Assembly (NCBI GenBank): GCA_929200685.1
Contig: CAKNAO010000016.1
Span: 1 to 11,227 of the forward strand
Source of the DNA: an uncultured bacterium
GTDB lineage: Bacteria; Bacillota_I; Bacilli_A; Mycoplasmatales; Metamycoplasmataceae
DNA: 11,227 bases
Direction: 5' to 3'
The notes under the pieces were generated by a model, which was not told where the DNA came from, made no database searches, and saw only the letters and a list, made by a program, of their open reading frames with translations. Position numbers and translations under genes: made by a program. This document shows positions 1-6,404 of the stretch, in pieces (position 1 is the stretch's first letter; each line of letters starts with the position of its first letter).

Positions 1-6
1 TTTAAG

Positions 7-12
7 TATAAT
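7..12 (+). promoter_or_regulatory. -10 box for the methylase operon
   Basis: TATAAT lies with exactly 6 nt between it and the ATG at 19, and there is no Shine-Dalgarno sequence. The same geometry precedes tatD, rsmA and prs in this window, so the transcript probably starts at or next to the ATG (leaderless). The -35 region lies outside the window. This promoter is outside the invertible segment. It would therefore drive the intact M-R operon in one orientation and only a 55-codon fragment in the orientation seen here. Confidence 0.6.
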
Positions 13-18
13 TCAAAT

Positions 19-186
19 ATGAAAAAAATTATGCCTTTTGTTAAATGAGCTGGTGGAAAACGTCAATTAATAAAGCATATTAAATTTTTATTACCAAAGA
101 AAATTAATGCTTATTATGAAACCATCGGGATTTATTTTTTTAGAAAAAGTTTTTTTAATAAATTTTTTATTAATTTTATTTATTAA
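19..186 (+). CDS. Dam-family adenine methylase, 5' fragment (inversion-split)
   Basis: The first 34 codons are the N-terminus of a Dam/DpnM-type DNA adenine-N6 methyltransferase. It opens MKKIMPFVKWAGGKRQLI, matching the family's conserved FVKWAGGK start, with Trp10 encoded by TGA. It continues to KKINAYYE and then breaks exactly where the family has EPFVGGGA. After position 120 the frame reads about 21 unrelated residues from the antisense of the restriction gene and stops at TAA 184-186. The missing remainder lies on the minus strand at 398-1141, beginning with the same NAYYE codons. Inverting the segment between the 17-bp repeats would give a continuous methylase of about 281 aa. The 55-aa peptide encoded now should be inactive. 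The recognition sequence is unknown; GATC is possible from the family resemblance but is not shown. Confidence 0.9.
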
Positions 187-405
187 AAATTCTAAAATTT
201 TGTAAATTTGATTTTGTCTTCCATAATAACCTATTATTTTATTTTTATTATAAATTTCAAAAAGATCAGTTTTACTTTTAGAAATATTTATTAATTTATA
301 TTTTTTTTCTAATCATTTTTTTAAATAAATTTTTTCTTCAAAATTTAAACCATATTTATTTGTATTAAAACCACCAGCTCCAGTGCCTTTATTTTTTTTA
401 TTCAT
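91..405 (-). CDS. Type II restriction endonuclease, 5' fragment (inversion-split)
   Basis: On the minus strand an ATG at 405-403 opens a frame starting MNKKNKGTGAGGFNTNKYG, a glycine-rich opening I associate with some small type II restriction enzymes. It runs about 100 codons to INPDGFIISI and then reads four junk codons into the methylase antisense before TAA at 93-91. One Trp is encoded by TGA. Pro93-Asp94 fits the first half of a PD-(D/E)XK site. The second half (E109-K-K111) lies on the + strand beyond the right-hand repeat and becomes contiguous only after inversion, giving a protein of about 190 aa. The ATG overlaps the methylase stop by 8 nt (ATGAATAA), so in the intact order M precedes R with translational coupling. 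The exact restriction-enzyme family is not recognised. Confidence 0.82.
104..120 (+). repeat. Left 17-bp inverted repeat of the invertible segment
   Basis: TTAATGCTTATTATGAA is an exact match to the reverse complement of 1142-1158. Beyond one mismatch, two more bases also match. In the methylase frame it spans the codons for N-A-Y-Y-E (residues 30-34). On the opposite strand the same bases read F-I-I-S-I in the restriction gene. Confidence 0.92.
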
Positions 406-1168
406 AATTTGTTATTATAACTTCTTCTACTGGTTTTCTTTCTGAGCCTTTTCCACCTATAAGTCTATTAACTTTAATAATTTTTATATTAAATTTACTA
501 TATAACTTTTGAATTAATTTAGTATTATGATTTGAAACCATGAAATTAATATTTTTTTTATTCAAACAATTACATAATTTTGCAAGGTCTTTTTGTCCTT
601 TAATACCAAAACCATTTTTTTCATATGCATCAAAACCATTCACCCCTATTTCATAATCATATGGTGGATCAAAATATACAAAATCTCCTTTTTTAATTGT
701 TTTTATAGCATCAATATAATTAATGTTTTTTATTTTGGAATTAGATTTTTTAAAATATTTTGATATATTAACTAAATTTGGATATTCATGAGTTTTAACT
801 TTTTCTTTTTTTCCAGAGGGCACATTAAAATAACCATTAGAATTTACTCTATATAAACCATTAAATCCTGCTTTATTTAAATAAATAAATCTAGCTGCTC
901 TTAATTCTTTTGAATCTTTCATATTTAAATCTCTATCATGTTTTTTGTTTCTATCAATTTTTCTAATTTTTAAATAAAATTCTTCACTATGAGCATATTC
1001 CATTAATATTAAATATTCTCTTAATTTTTTATAATTATTTTTCATTACTTTATATGCATTAATTAATTCTTTATTAATATCATTAATAACAAATTTTTTA
1101 GGTTGCAAATAAAATAATAGTGCTCCTCCACCAACAAAGGGTTCATAATAAGCATTAAGAGAAAACAT
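398..1168 (-). CDS. Dam-family adenine methylase, body and C-terminus (inversion-split)
   Basis: This minus-strand frame carries nearly all of the methylase: NAYYEPFVGGGALLF (SAM-binding motif I), conserved ARFIYLNKAGFNGLYR, and FVYFDPPYDY, the N6-adenine catalytic DPPY, which would be Asp192-Tyr195 of the rebuilt protein. It ends TNYE-TAA at 398. The ATG at 1168 or an upstream TTG at 1198 keeps the frame open, but these leading codons are antisense to the restriction gene and not native. The native 5' end is at 19-120 on the + strand. In this orientation no convincing promoter or ribosome site precedes the frame, and the FVKWAGGK block is missing, so activity is unlikely. The frame has no internal stop or frameshift, which suggests it is still maintained and has not begun to decay. 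Confidence 0.9.
   Translation of the reverse strand: MFSLNAYYEPFVGGGALLFYLQPKKFVINDINKELINAYKVMKNNYKKLREYLILMEYAHSEEFYLKIRKIDRNKKHDRDLNMKDSKELRAARFIYLNKAGFNGLYRVNSNGYFNVPSGKKEKVKTHEYPNLVNISKYFKKSNSKIKNINYIDAIKTIKKGDFVYFDPPYDYEIGVNGFDAYEKNGFGIKGQKDLAKLCNCLNKKNINFMVSNHNTKLIQKLYSKFNIKIIKVNRLIGGKGSERKPVEEVIITNYE
1142..1158 (-). repeat. Right 17-bp inverted repeat of the invertible segment
   Basis: TTCATAATAAGCATTAA, the exact reverse complement of 104-120. On the + strand it reads F-I-I-S-I in the restriction-enzyme frame, and on the minus strand N-A-Y-Y-E in the methylase frame. It marks the breakpoint in both genes. Confidence 0.92.
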
Positions 1169-1429
1169 ATAACTCTTTTTGAAAAAAAATGACAACAAAC
1201 AAGTGGTTCAGTTGATGAAAAATTACAAACAGCCCCTTTTAAACTTAAAATGTTTAATAAATTATTAAAAAATAGTGGTTATAGTATTTCTTATGAATAT
1301 ATTTTATCCAAATGATTTACAAAACCAATGTATAGAAATATCAAAGAATATTATCATTCTTTTAGTGATGTTAAATTATGAATTGAAGAAGAAAATTTAG
1401 AAATAATTAATATTGAAAAATATTTTTAA
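1142..1429 (+). CDS. Type II restriction endonuclease, 3' fragment (inversion-split)
   Basis: This open frame reads FIISIKRKHITLFEKKWQQT followed by SGSVDEKLQTAPFK and ends EKYF-TAA at 1427-1429. The EKK is the expected second half of a PD-(D/E)XK active site (E109 and K111 of the rebuilt 190-aa enzyme), and the S-G-S-V-D-E-K block follows it directly. Several Trp codons are TGA. It has no start codon or ribosome site of its own here: just upstream, the + strand is the antisense of the methylase. Joining it to the minus-strand fragment at 405-106 places PD94 and EKK111 at normal spacing. It is not an independent gene in this orientation. Confidence 0.85.
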
Positions 1430-1448
1430 AATTTATGAAAAATTTTAT

Positions 1449-1457
1449 TGATATAAT
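1449..1457 (+). promoter_or_regulatory. Extended -10 promoter of tatD
   Basis: TGATATAAT (TGN plus TATAAT at 1452-1457) ends 6 nt before the tatD ATG at 1464. There is no Shine-Dalgarno sequence, which fits a leaderless transcript. Confidence 0.6.
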
Positions 1458-1463
1458 TTTTTT

Positions 1464-2228
1464 ATGAAAAATTACATTGATACTCATGGACATTTAAATT
1501 CAGAAGAATTTTTAAATAATTTAGACAAATATATTAATAATGCATTAAAAAAAGGTGTAAAAAAAATAATAATTCCTGGAACTAATGAAATTGATTCATT
1601 AAAAGCAATTGAAATTTCTAAAAAATATGAAAATATTTATGCAATGGTTGCTCTTCATCCTAATTATTCAAAATCTATTGATTTAATTAATTGATTAGAA
1701 AATATTAATTCAAAAGATATAGTTGGAATTGGAGAATGTGGTATTGATCTTTATTGAAAAGATAACCCTTCACTTAAAGTTCAACAAAAAGTTTTTATTA
1801 AACATTTAGATTATGCTAAAAAACATAATTTACCAGTTGTTGTTCATTCAAGAAATGCTGAAAAAGAAACTTTTTAAATTATTTCAAAATCTAAATATAA
1901 AAAATTAAAATTTATTATTCATTGTTTAACTATGGATAAAAATTGAACTAAAAAATTTGTTGATTTTGGATGTTATATTTCTTTTTCTGGAATTATTACT
2001 TTTAAAAAAAGTGATGATTTAAGAGAATCATTAAAAGTTGTTCCATTAGAAAAACTTTTAACTGAAACTGATAGTCCCCATCTTTCTCCTGAACCTGTTA
2101 GAGGCAAAAAAAATAAACCAGAAAATGTTGTTTTTGTTACTAATTATGTTGCAAAAATTAGAAAAGAAGAAACTATTAAAGTAATAAATCAAATTTATAA
2201 AAATGCTTTAAAAGTTTTTAAAATTTAA
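1464..2228 (+). pseudogene. tatD: TatD-family metal-dependent hydrolase, interrupted by one TAA
   Basis: TatD-family 3'-5' DNase or hydrolase with a TIM-barrel metallohydrolase fold. The frame would be 254 aa, the usual family length. All expected metal ligands are visible: His8 and His10 (DTHGHL), Glu91 (GIGECGID), His128 (VVHSR), His153 (IIHC) and Asp203 (TETDSPHL). Trp codons are TGA. The one defect is TAA at 1875-1877 (codon 138), just after HSRNAEKETF, where relatives usually carry Glu, Lys or Gln. A single base change would explain it, and the frame continues without a shift to the genuine stop at 2228. As read, translation would end at 137 aa without His153 and Asp203. It is either a very recent nonsense mutation or a sequencing error. 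It sits just upstream of rsmA, a common bacterial neighbour. Confidence 0.85.
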
Positions 2229-2256
2229 TTAATTTTTTATATGTTTTTAAACTCTT

Positions 2257-2262
2257 TATAAT
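2257..2262 (+). promoter_or_regulatory. -10 box of rsmA
   Basis: TATAAT ends 6 nt before the ATG at 2269, the same spacing as at M, tatD and prs. No Shine-Dalgarno sequence is present in the 40-bp gap after tatD, so a leaderless start is likely. Confidence 0.6.
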
Positions 2263-2268
2263 TTATTT

Positions 2269-3066
2269 ATGTGAAACATAGAAGATATAAAAAAAATATG
2301 CAAAAAGTATAATATTAAAACATCTAAAAAATTTGGACAAAATTTTTTAATTGATCAAAAAATTTTAAAAAAAATTACAAATATTATTGATATTAAAAAT
2401 AAAAATGTTATAGAAATTGGAGCAGGTCTTGGTTCACTTTCTTTATATCTTTTAAAAAAAGTTAAGTCTTTAACTTCTTATGAAATTGATCAAAATATGA
2501 TTAATTTTTTAAAAAATGAAATTAATAATAAAAAATTTAAATTAGTTGAAGGTGATTTTCTTACACAAAATTTAAATTTTAAAAATAAAAAAATTTTAAT
2601 TGCCAATATACCTTATAACATTACTAGCAATATATTGTTTAAGCTTTTTGAAAATTCAAAAAAATTTAGTCATGCTATTATTATGGTTCAAAAAGAAGTT
2701 GCTGAAAGATTAAGTTCAAAAGTTGGTTCAAAAAATTATGGTAAATTAACTATTTCTACAAAATATTTTGCTAGTATTAAATATAAATTTATAGTACCAT
2801 CAAATGCTTTTTTGCCTATTCCAAAAGTAGAATCTGCAATTATTTTATTAACATTTAAAGATAAAAAAAATAAAAAATCAAAAGAATTTTTAGAATTTAT
2901 AAAAAATTGTTTTGCTATGAGAAGAAAAACATTATTTAATAATTTAAAAAAATTTTTAGGTGTAGAAAAAGCATCAGAAATAATTTTTAAAAATAATTTA
3001 ACATCTAAAATTAGACCTCAAGAATTAACATATAAAAAATATTTAGATATGTTTAATAATATTTAA
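2269..3066 (+). CDS. rsmA: 16S rRNA (adenine1518/1519-N6)-dimethyltransferase RsmA/KsgA
   Basis: Dimethylates two adjacent adenosines in the 3'-terminal hairpin of 16S rRNA during small-subunit assembly, using S-adenosylmethionine. The protein is 265 aa, normal for the family. Seen in order: KKFGQNFLID near residues 21-30 (conserved opening), EIGAGLGSL from residue 49 (SAM motif I), SYEID (acidic motif II), ANIPYNITS around residue 113 (the catalytic NIPY/NLPY motif), MVQKEVAERL, and FLPIPKVESAI. The start ATG-TGA (Met-Trp) was chosen because translation needs TGA as Trp and because a TATAAT box lies 6 nt upstream. A standard-code reading would wrongly begin at 2497 and lose the SAM site. The RNase M5 gene often found between tatD and rsmA is absent. 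Confidence 0.95.
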
Positions 3067-3085
3067 GTTTGTTTTTATTTATTAA

Positions 3086-3094
3086 TGTTAAAAT
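3086..3094 (+). promoter_or_regulatory. Extended -10 promoter of prs
   Basis: TGTTAAAAT (TGN plus TAAAAT at 3089-3094) ends 6 nt before the prs ATG at 3101. There is no ribosome-binding site, so this is another probable leaderless start. Confidence 0.55.
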
Positions 3095-3100
3095 AAATTT

Positions 3101-4078
3101 ATGATTAAAAAAAATCAAACTAAATTATTTGCAATGCCTAATTGTCAAAAATTAGGTTTAAAAATTTCAAAAAATATTGATTTACCTCTTTCTAAATATG
3201 AACATACAAAGTTTGCAGATGGAGAATCATTGTTTGTTTCAAAAGAAACAGTTAGAAATAAAAACGTTTTTATTGTTGCTTCAAGTTCAACACCAGTAAA
3301 TGAAAATATAATTCAATTATTAATATTTGTTGATTCTTTAAAAAGAGCTTCAGCAAAAAGTATCACAGTTATTTTAGCATATTATGGTTATTCTAGACAA
3401 GATAGAAAAATAATGGGAAGACAACCCATTGCTGCTAAATTAATAGCTGATTTACTTGAAAAATCTGGTGTTACAAAACTTATTTCATGTGATTTACATA
3501 ATCCATCAATTCAAGGTTTTTTTAATATTCCTGTTGATGATTTAAAAGGTCAATATATTCTTGCTCCCTCAATTAAAAAAATTGGAAAATTTACAATTGC
3601 TTCTCCTGACCATGGTGGAGCAGTTAGGGCAAGAATTCTTTCTGAAATTCTTTCAGATTCAATTGAAATTGCCATTGTTGATAAAAGAAGAACTAAACCT
3701 AATCAAACTGAAACTATGGGAATTTTAGGTGATGTTAAAAATAAAAATATTGTTATTTTAGATGATATTATAGATACTGGTCAAACCATAATTAAAGCTA
3801 CTCATGCTCTTAAAAAAGTTGGTGCAAAAAACATAGTTGTTGCTGCTTCACATGGTATTTTTACAAAAGGATTTAATTTATTTGAAGATTGTAAATATAT
3901 TGATAAAGTTCTTATAACTGATTCAATTGAGCATGTTTATGAATTAGAAAAAAAACACAAAAAACTTAAAGTTGTTTCAATTGCTAAAATGATTGCTTTA
4001 ACAATTGAAGCAATTATAAATTCAAAATCTATTTCAATTATTTATGAAAAAATGTTCAATAAAATTAATAAAACATAA
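3101..4078 (+). CDS. prs: Ribose-phosphate pyrophosphokinase (PRPP synthetase)
   Basis: Makes 5-phosphoribosyl-1-pyrophosphate from ribose-5-phosphate and ATP, feeding nucleotide salvage and NAD synthesis in the cytoplasm. The protein is 325 aa, a standard class I length. Visible motifs: FADGES near the N-terminus; the VDSLKRASAKSITVILAYYGYSRQDRK region, written here only as its key blocks (DSLKRASA, then YYGYSRQDRK, the ATP-binding region); SCDLHNPSIQGFF (catalytic His region); SPDHGGAVRAR; and IVILDDIIDTGQT around residues 218-229, the PRPP-binding loop with paired acidic residues. The frame contains no TGA, so it reads identically in either code. It follows rsmA by 34 bp but has its own promoter-like box. 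The terminator-like hairpin at 4358-4397 lies downstream of it. Confidence 0.96.
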   Translation: MIKKNQTKLFAMPNCQKLGLKISKNIDLPLSKYEHTKFADGESLFVSKETVRNKNVFIVASSSTPVNENIIQLLIFVDSLKRASAKSITVILAYYGYSRQDRKIMGRQPIAAKLIADLLEKSGVTKLISCDLHNPSIQGFFNIPVDDLKGQYILAPSIKKIGKFTIASPDHGGAVRARILSEILSDSIEIAIVDKRRTKPNQTETMGILGDVKNKNIVILDDIIDTGQTIIKATHALKKVGAKNIVVAASHGIFTKGFNLFEDCKYIDKVLITDSIEHVYELEKKHKKLKVVSIAKMIALTIEAIINSKSISIIYEKMFNKINKT

Positions 4079-4181
4079 TAAATAAAATATTTTTTATAAT
4101 TTTTAAATAGAAAATTTATTTTCTAAAAAACTGTCAATGTCAGATTTTTTCTTTATTTTTTGTTCATTAAATATATGTTCC

Positions 4182-4214
4182 TATAATTTTTATGGATAGC
4201 TAAAATGTTATCCA
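4182..4214 (+). other. Promoter-like box followed by a short hairpin (possible small transcript)
   Basis: TATAAT at 4182-4187 is followed by TGGATA (4193-4198) pairing with TATCCA (4209-4214), a 6-bp stem extendable by one G-T pair, with a loop of about 8-10 nt. An ATG at 4192 opens only three codons (Met-Asp-Ser-stop). It could be the start of a small RNA or a leader, or only chance in AT-rich DNA. Low certainty. Confidence 0.25.
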
Positions 4215-4357
4215 AAAAATAGAAAATTTTAAAAAGAAATATTTCAATTTATTTTTAGATTTTCAATCAATTGAATATTAAATTAAAATCTTATTAAATT
4301 TTCCCACAAAACCCTTTTTAAGATTAAAAATATTTATTATTTTAAAACAAAAAAACA

Positions 4358-4397
4358 AAAAAGAATATTTTACTTTAAAAAGTAGAATATTCTTTTT
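4358..4397 (+). terminator. 18-bp hairpin terminator between prs and gyrB
   Basis: The left arm AGAATATTTTACTT (4362-4375) pairs with AAGTAGAATATTCT (4380-4393) over 14 bp with one G-T pair and a 4-nt loop. Four more A-T pairs extend it outward to 18 bp. The 3' arm ends in a T run, as expected for an intrinsic terminator, and the A run on the 5' side makes it plausible in both directions. It would separate prs transcription from gyrB. Confidence 0.7.
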
Positions 4398-4434
4398 AAT
4401 TTATTCTTTTAAACCTTAAAATATGCCTTAAATA

Positions 4435-4443
4435 TGGTATAAT
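4435..4443 (+). promoter_or_regulatory. Extended -10 promoter of gyrB
   Basis: TGGTATAAT (TGN plus TATAAT at 4438-4443) lies 53 nt before the gyrB ATG, and no clear -35 is seen. Unlike the upstream genes it is followed by a real 5' leader of about 45 nt. Confidence 0.6.
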
Positions 4444-4485
4444 TTAAATATATTTTTATTTAATATATTTATTTTTTTTGTATTC

Positions 4486-4491
4486 AAGGAG
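4486..4491 (+). promoter_or_regulatory. Shine-Dalgarno site of gyrB
   Basis: AAGGAG lies 5 nt before the ATG at 4497. It is the clearest ribosome-binding site in the window, supports this start, and contrasts with the leaderless-type starts of the genes upstream. Confidence 0.8.
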
Positions 4492-4496
4492 TTTTA

Positions 4497-6404
4497 ATGT
4501 CAAATTATGACGCTAGTAAAATTCAAGTTTTAAAAGGTTTAGAAGCAGTTAGAAAAAGACCAGGAATGTATGTTGGTTCAACTGGAATTAGAGGTCTTCA
4601 TCATCTTGTTTGAGAAATTGTTGATAATTCAATTGATGAAGCAATGGCTGGTTTTGCTTCTTGTGTTTTTTTGACAATCACAAAAAATGGTTCAATCATT
4701 GTTGAAGATGATGGTAGAGGAATTCCAGTTGCTATTCATCCTAAAACTGGAAAATCAACATTAGAAACAGTTTTGACTATTTTACATGCTGGTGGAAAAT
4801 TTGATAGTGATACATATAAAGTTTCAGGTGGACTTCATGGAGTTGGAGCTTCAGTGGTTAATGCACTTTCAGATGTTTTAGAAGCTTGAGTTTATAGAAA
4901 TGGTAAAATTTATCATATTAAATTTAAAAATGGAGGTAAACCAATTGATGAATTAAAAATAATTGGTGAATCTCAAAAAACTGGTACTAAAATTATGTTT
5001 CACCCTGATTATTCATTAATGGATAAAAATGAATTTGATTTTGAAGCAATTTCTGATCGCTTAAAACAAACCGCATATTTAAACAAAGGTTTAAAATTAG
5101 TAGTTAATGATGAAAGAACAAAAATTTCTAAAGAATTTTGTTTTAAAGGTGGAATCATTGAATATGTTAATGAACTTAATAATTCAAAAGAAAAAATAGG
5201 TGAAAACATTATTTATGCAGAAGGAAAAACTCTTGGTGATGATGGAGAAATTATAGTTGAAGTAGCCATGCAATATAATACTGGATTTCAATCAAATATT
5301 GTTTCATATGTAAATAATATTTCAACAATTGAAGGTGGAACACATGAACAAGGTTTTCAAGACTCTTTAACAAGAATTTTTAATTCATATGCTGGTAATA
5401 ATAAATTGTTTAAAAATGAAAATGAAAAATTATCAAGAACAGATGTTTTAGAGGGTCTTACAGCTATTATTTCAATTAAACATATTGATCCTATATTTGA
5501 AGGTCAAACAAAAAGTAAAATGGTTAATAAAGATACTAGAATGGCTACAAATAAAATTATTTCTGAATCACTTGAAAAATTTATGCTTGAAAACCCTAAA
5601 GAAGCAAAAAAAATTATTGAAAAAACTCTTTTAGCTCAACGTGCACGTTTTGCAGCTCAAACGGCTAGAGAAGTAACAAGAAGAAAAACAGTTTTTGATG
5701 TTGGTTATCTTCCAGGAAAACTTGCTGATTGTTCTTCTAAAAATTCTGAAATAACTGAACTTTATATTGTAGAGGGTGATTCTGCTGGTGGTTCTGCTAA
5801 ATTAGGAAGAAATAGAGAAATTCAAGCCATTCTTCCTTTAAGGGGAAAAGTTATTAATTCAGAAAAAGCAAGAATTGATAAAATTTTTGCAAATAATGAA
5901 ATTGCTTCAATGATTACTGCTCTTGGAACTGGTGTTGGTGAAGAATTTAATATTAATAAATTAAGATATCATAAAATTGTTATTATGACTGATGCTGATG
6001 TTGATGGTTCTCATATTAGAATTCTTCTTTTAACATTTTTTTATAGATATTTAAGACAATTAGTTGAATATGGTTTTATTTATATTGCTCAACCACCTTT
6101 ATACAAAATAACTGAAGGTAAAAAGTCAGTATATGTTTATACTGATGAAGAAAAAGACAAACATTTAAATTCAATTCAAAGTTCTAAGAATATTTCAATT
6201 CAAAGATATAAAGGTTTAGGTGAAATGGATCCAGAGCAACTTTGAGAAACTACAATGAATCCAGAAAATAGAAAAATGCTTCAAGTTCAAATTGAAGATG
6301 CTGCTCAAGCCGATTTAACATTTTCTATTTTAATGGGTGAAGATGTTGAACCAAGAAGAAATTTTATTAATGAAAATGCAAAATATGTAGAAATAGATGT
6401 TTAG
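4497..6404 (+). CDS. gyrB: DNA gyrase subunit B
   Basis: ATPase subunit of gyrase (A2B2), which introduces negative supercoils into DNA. The protein is 635 aa, typical for GyrB of this group. Motifs in order: WEIVDNSIDEA with catalytic Glu40 and Asn44 (Trp39 is a TGA codon); EDDGRGIP; GGLHGVGASVVNALS (GHKL ATP lid); the transducer region with QTKSKM; the TOPRIM domain with YIVEGDSAGGSA (Glu426) and PLRGKVINSEKAR; the metal-binding DADVDGSH (Asp499, 501, 503); and RYKGLGEM near the C-terminus. TGA also encodes Trp in LEAWVYRN and EQLWETT, so a standard-code reading would break the gene into pieces. It overlaps the gyrA frame by 8 nt if the ATG at 6397 is used. The identity as gyrase and not topoisomerase IV rests on the GyrA box in the paired A subunit. 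Confidence 0.95.

Larger units (their letters stand above)
104..1158. other. Invertible segment carrying most of M and half of R
   Basis: About 1,055 bp including both 17-bp arms. In the present orientation the + strand leads from the methylase N-terminus into the antisense of the restriction gene, and from the antisense methylase into the restriction C-terminus. Reversing the segment joins M residues 1-34 to the frame at 1141-398, and joins R residues 1-100 to the frame at 1157-1429, both in frame with no lost or extra codon. No recombinase gene is in the window. Inversion itself is inferred: only one orientation is visible. Confidence 0.85.
4079..4496 (+). other. Non-coding gap between prs and gyrB
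   Basis: 418 bp with no supported protein gene. It contains a weak hairpin at 4125-4150 (CTG/CAG with A-run and T-run flanks and one bulge), a promoter-like box with a small hairpin at 4182-4214, a strong 18-bp hairpin at 4358-4397, and the gyrB promoter and ribosome site. No tRNA or known riboswitch was recognised. Confidence 0.6.

Noticed and set aside
104..1158. Assembly artefact as the cause of the inverted R-M segment
   Set aside because: A 17-bp repeat is shorter than the overlaps assemblers usually rely on, and the flip repairs two genes exactly, so a real inversion is favoured. It remains untested without reads.
398..1198. A stand-alone intact adenine methylase on the minus strand
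   Set aside because: The frame is long and open, but it lacks the FVKWAGGK N-terminus, and its leading residues (from the TTG at 1198 or the ATG at 1168) are antisense of the restriction gene. The true 5' end lies at 19-120 on the other strand.
4079..4496. Origin of replication near gyrB/gyrA
   Set aside because: No dnaA or dnaN is present and no convincing cluster of DnaA boxes was seen in the gap; AT-richness alone is not informative here.
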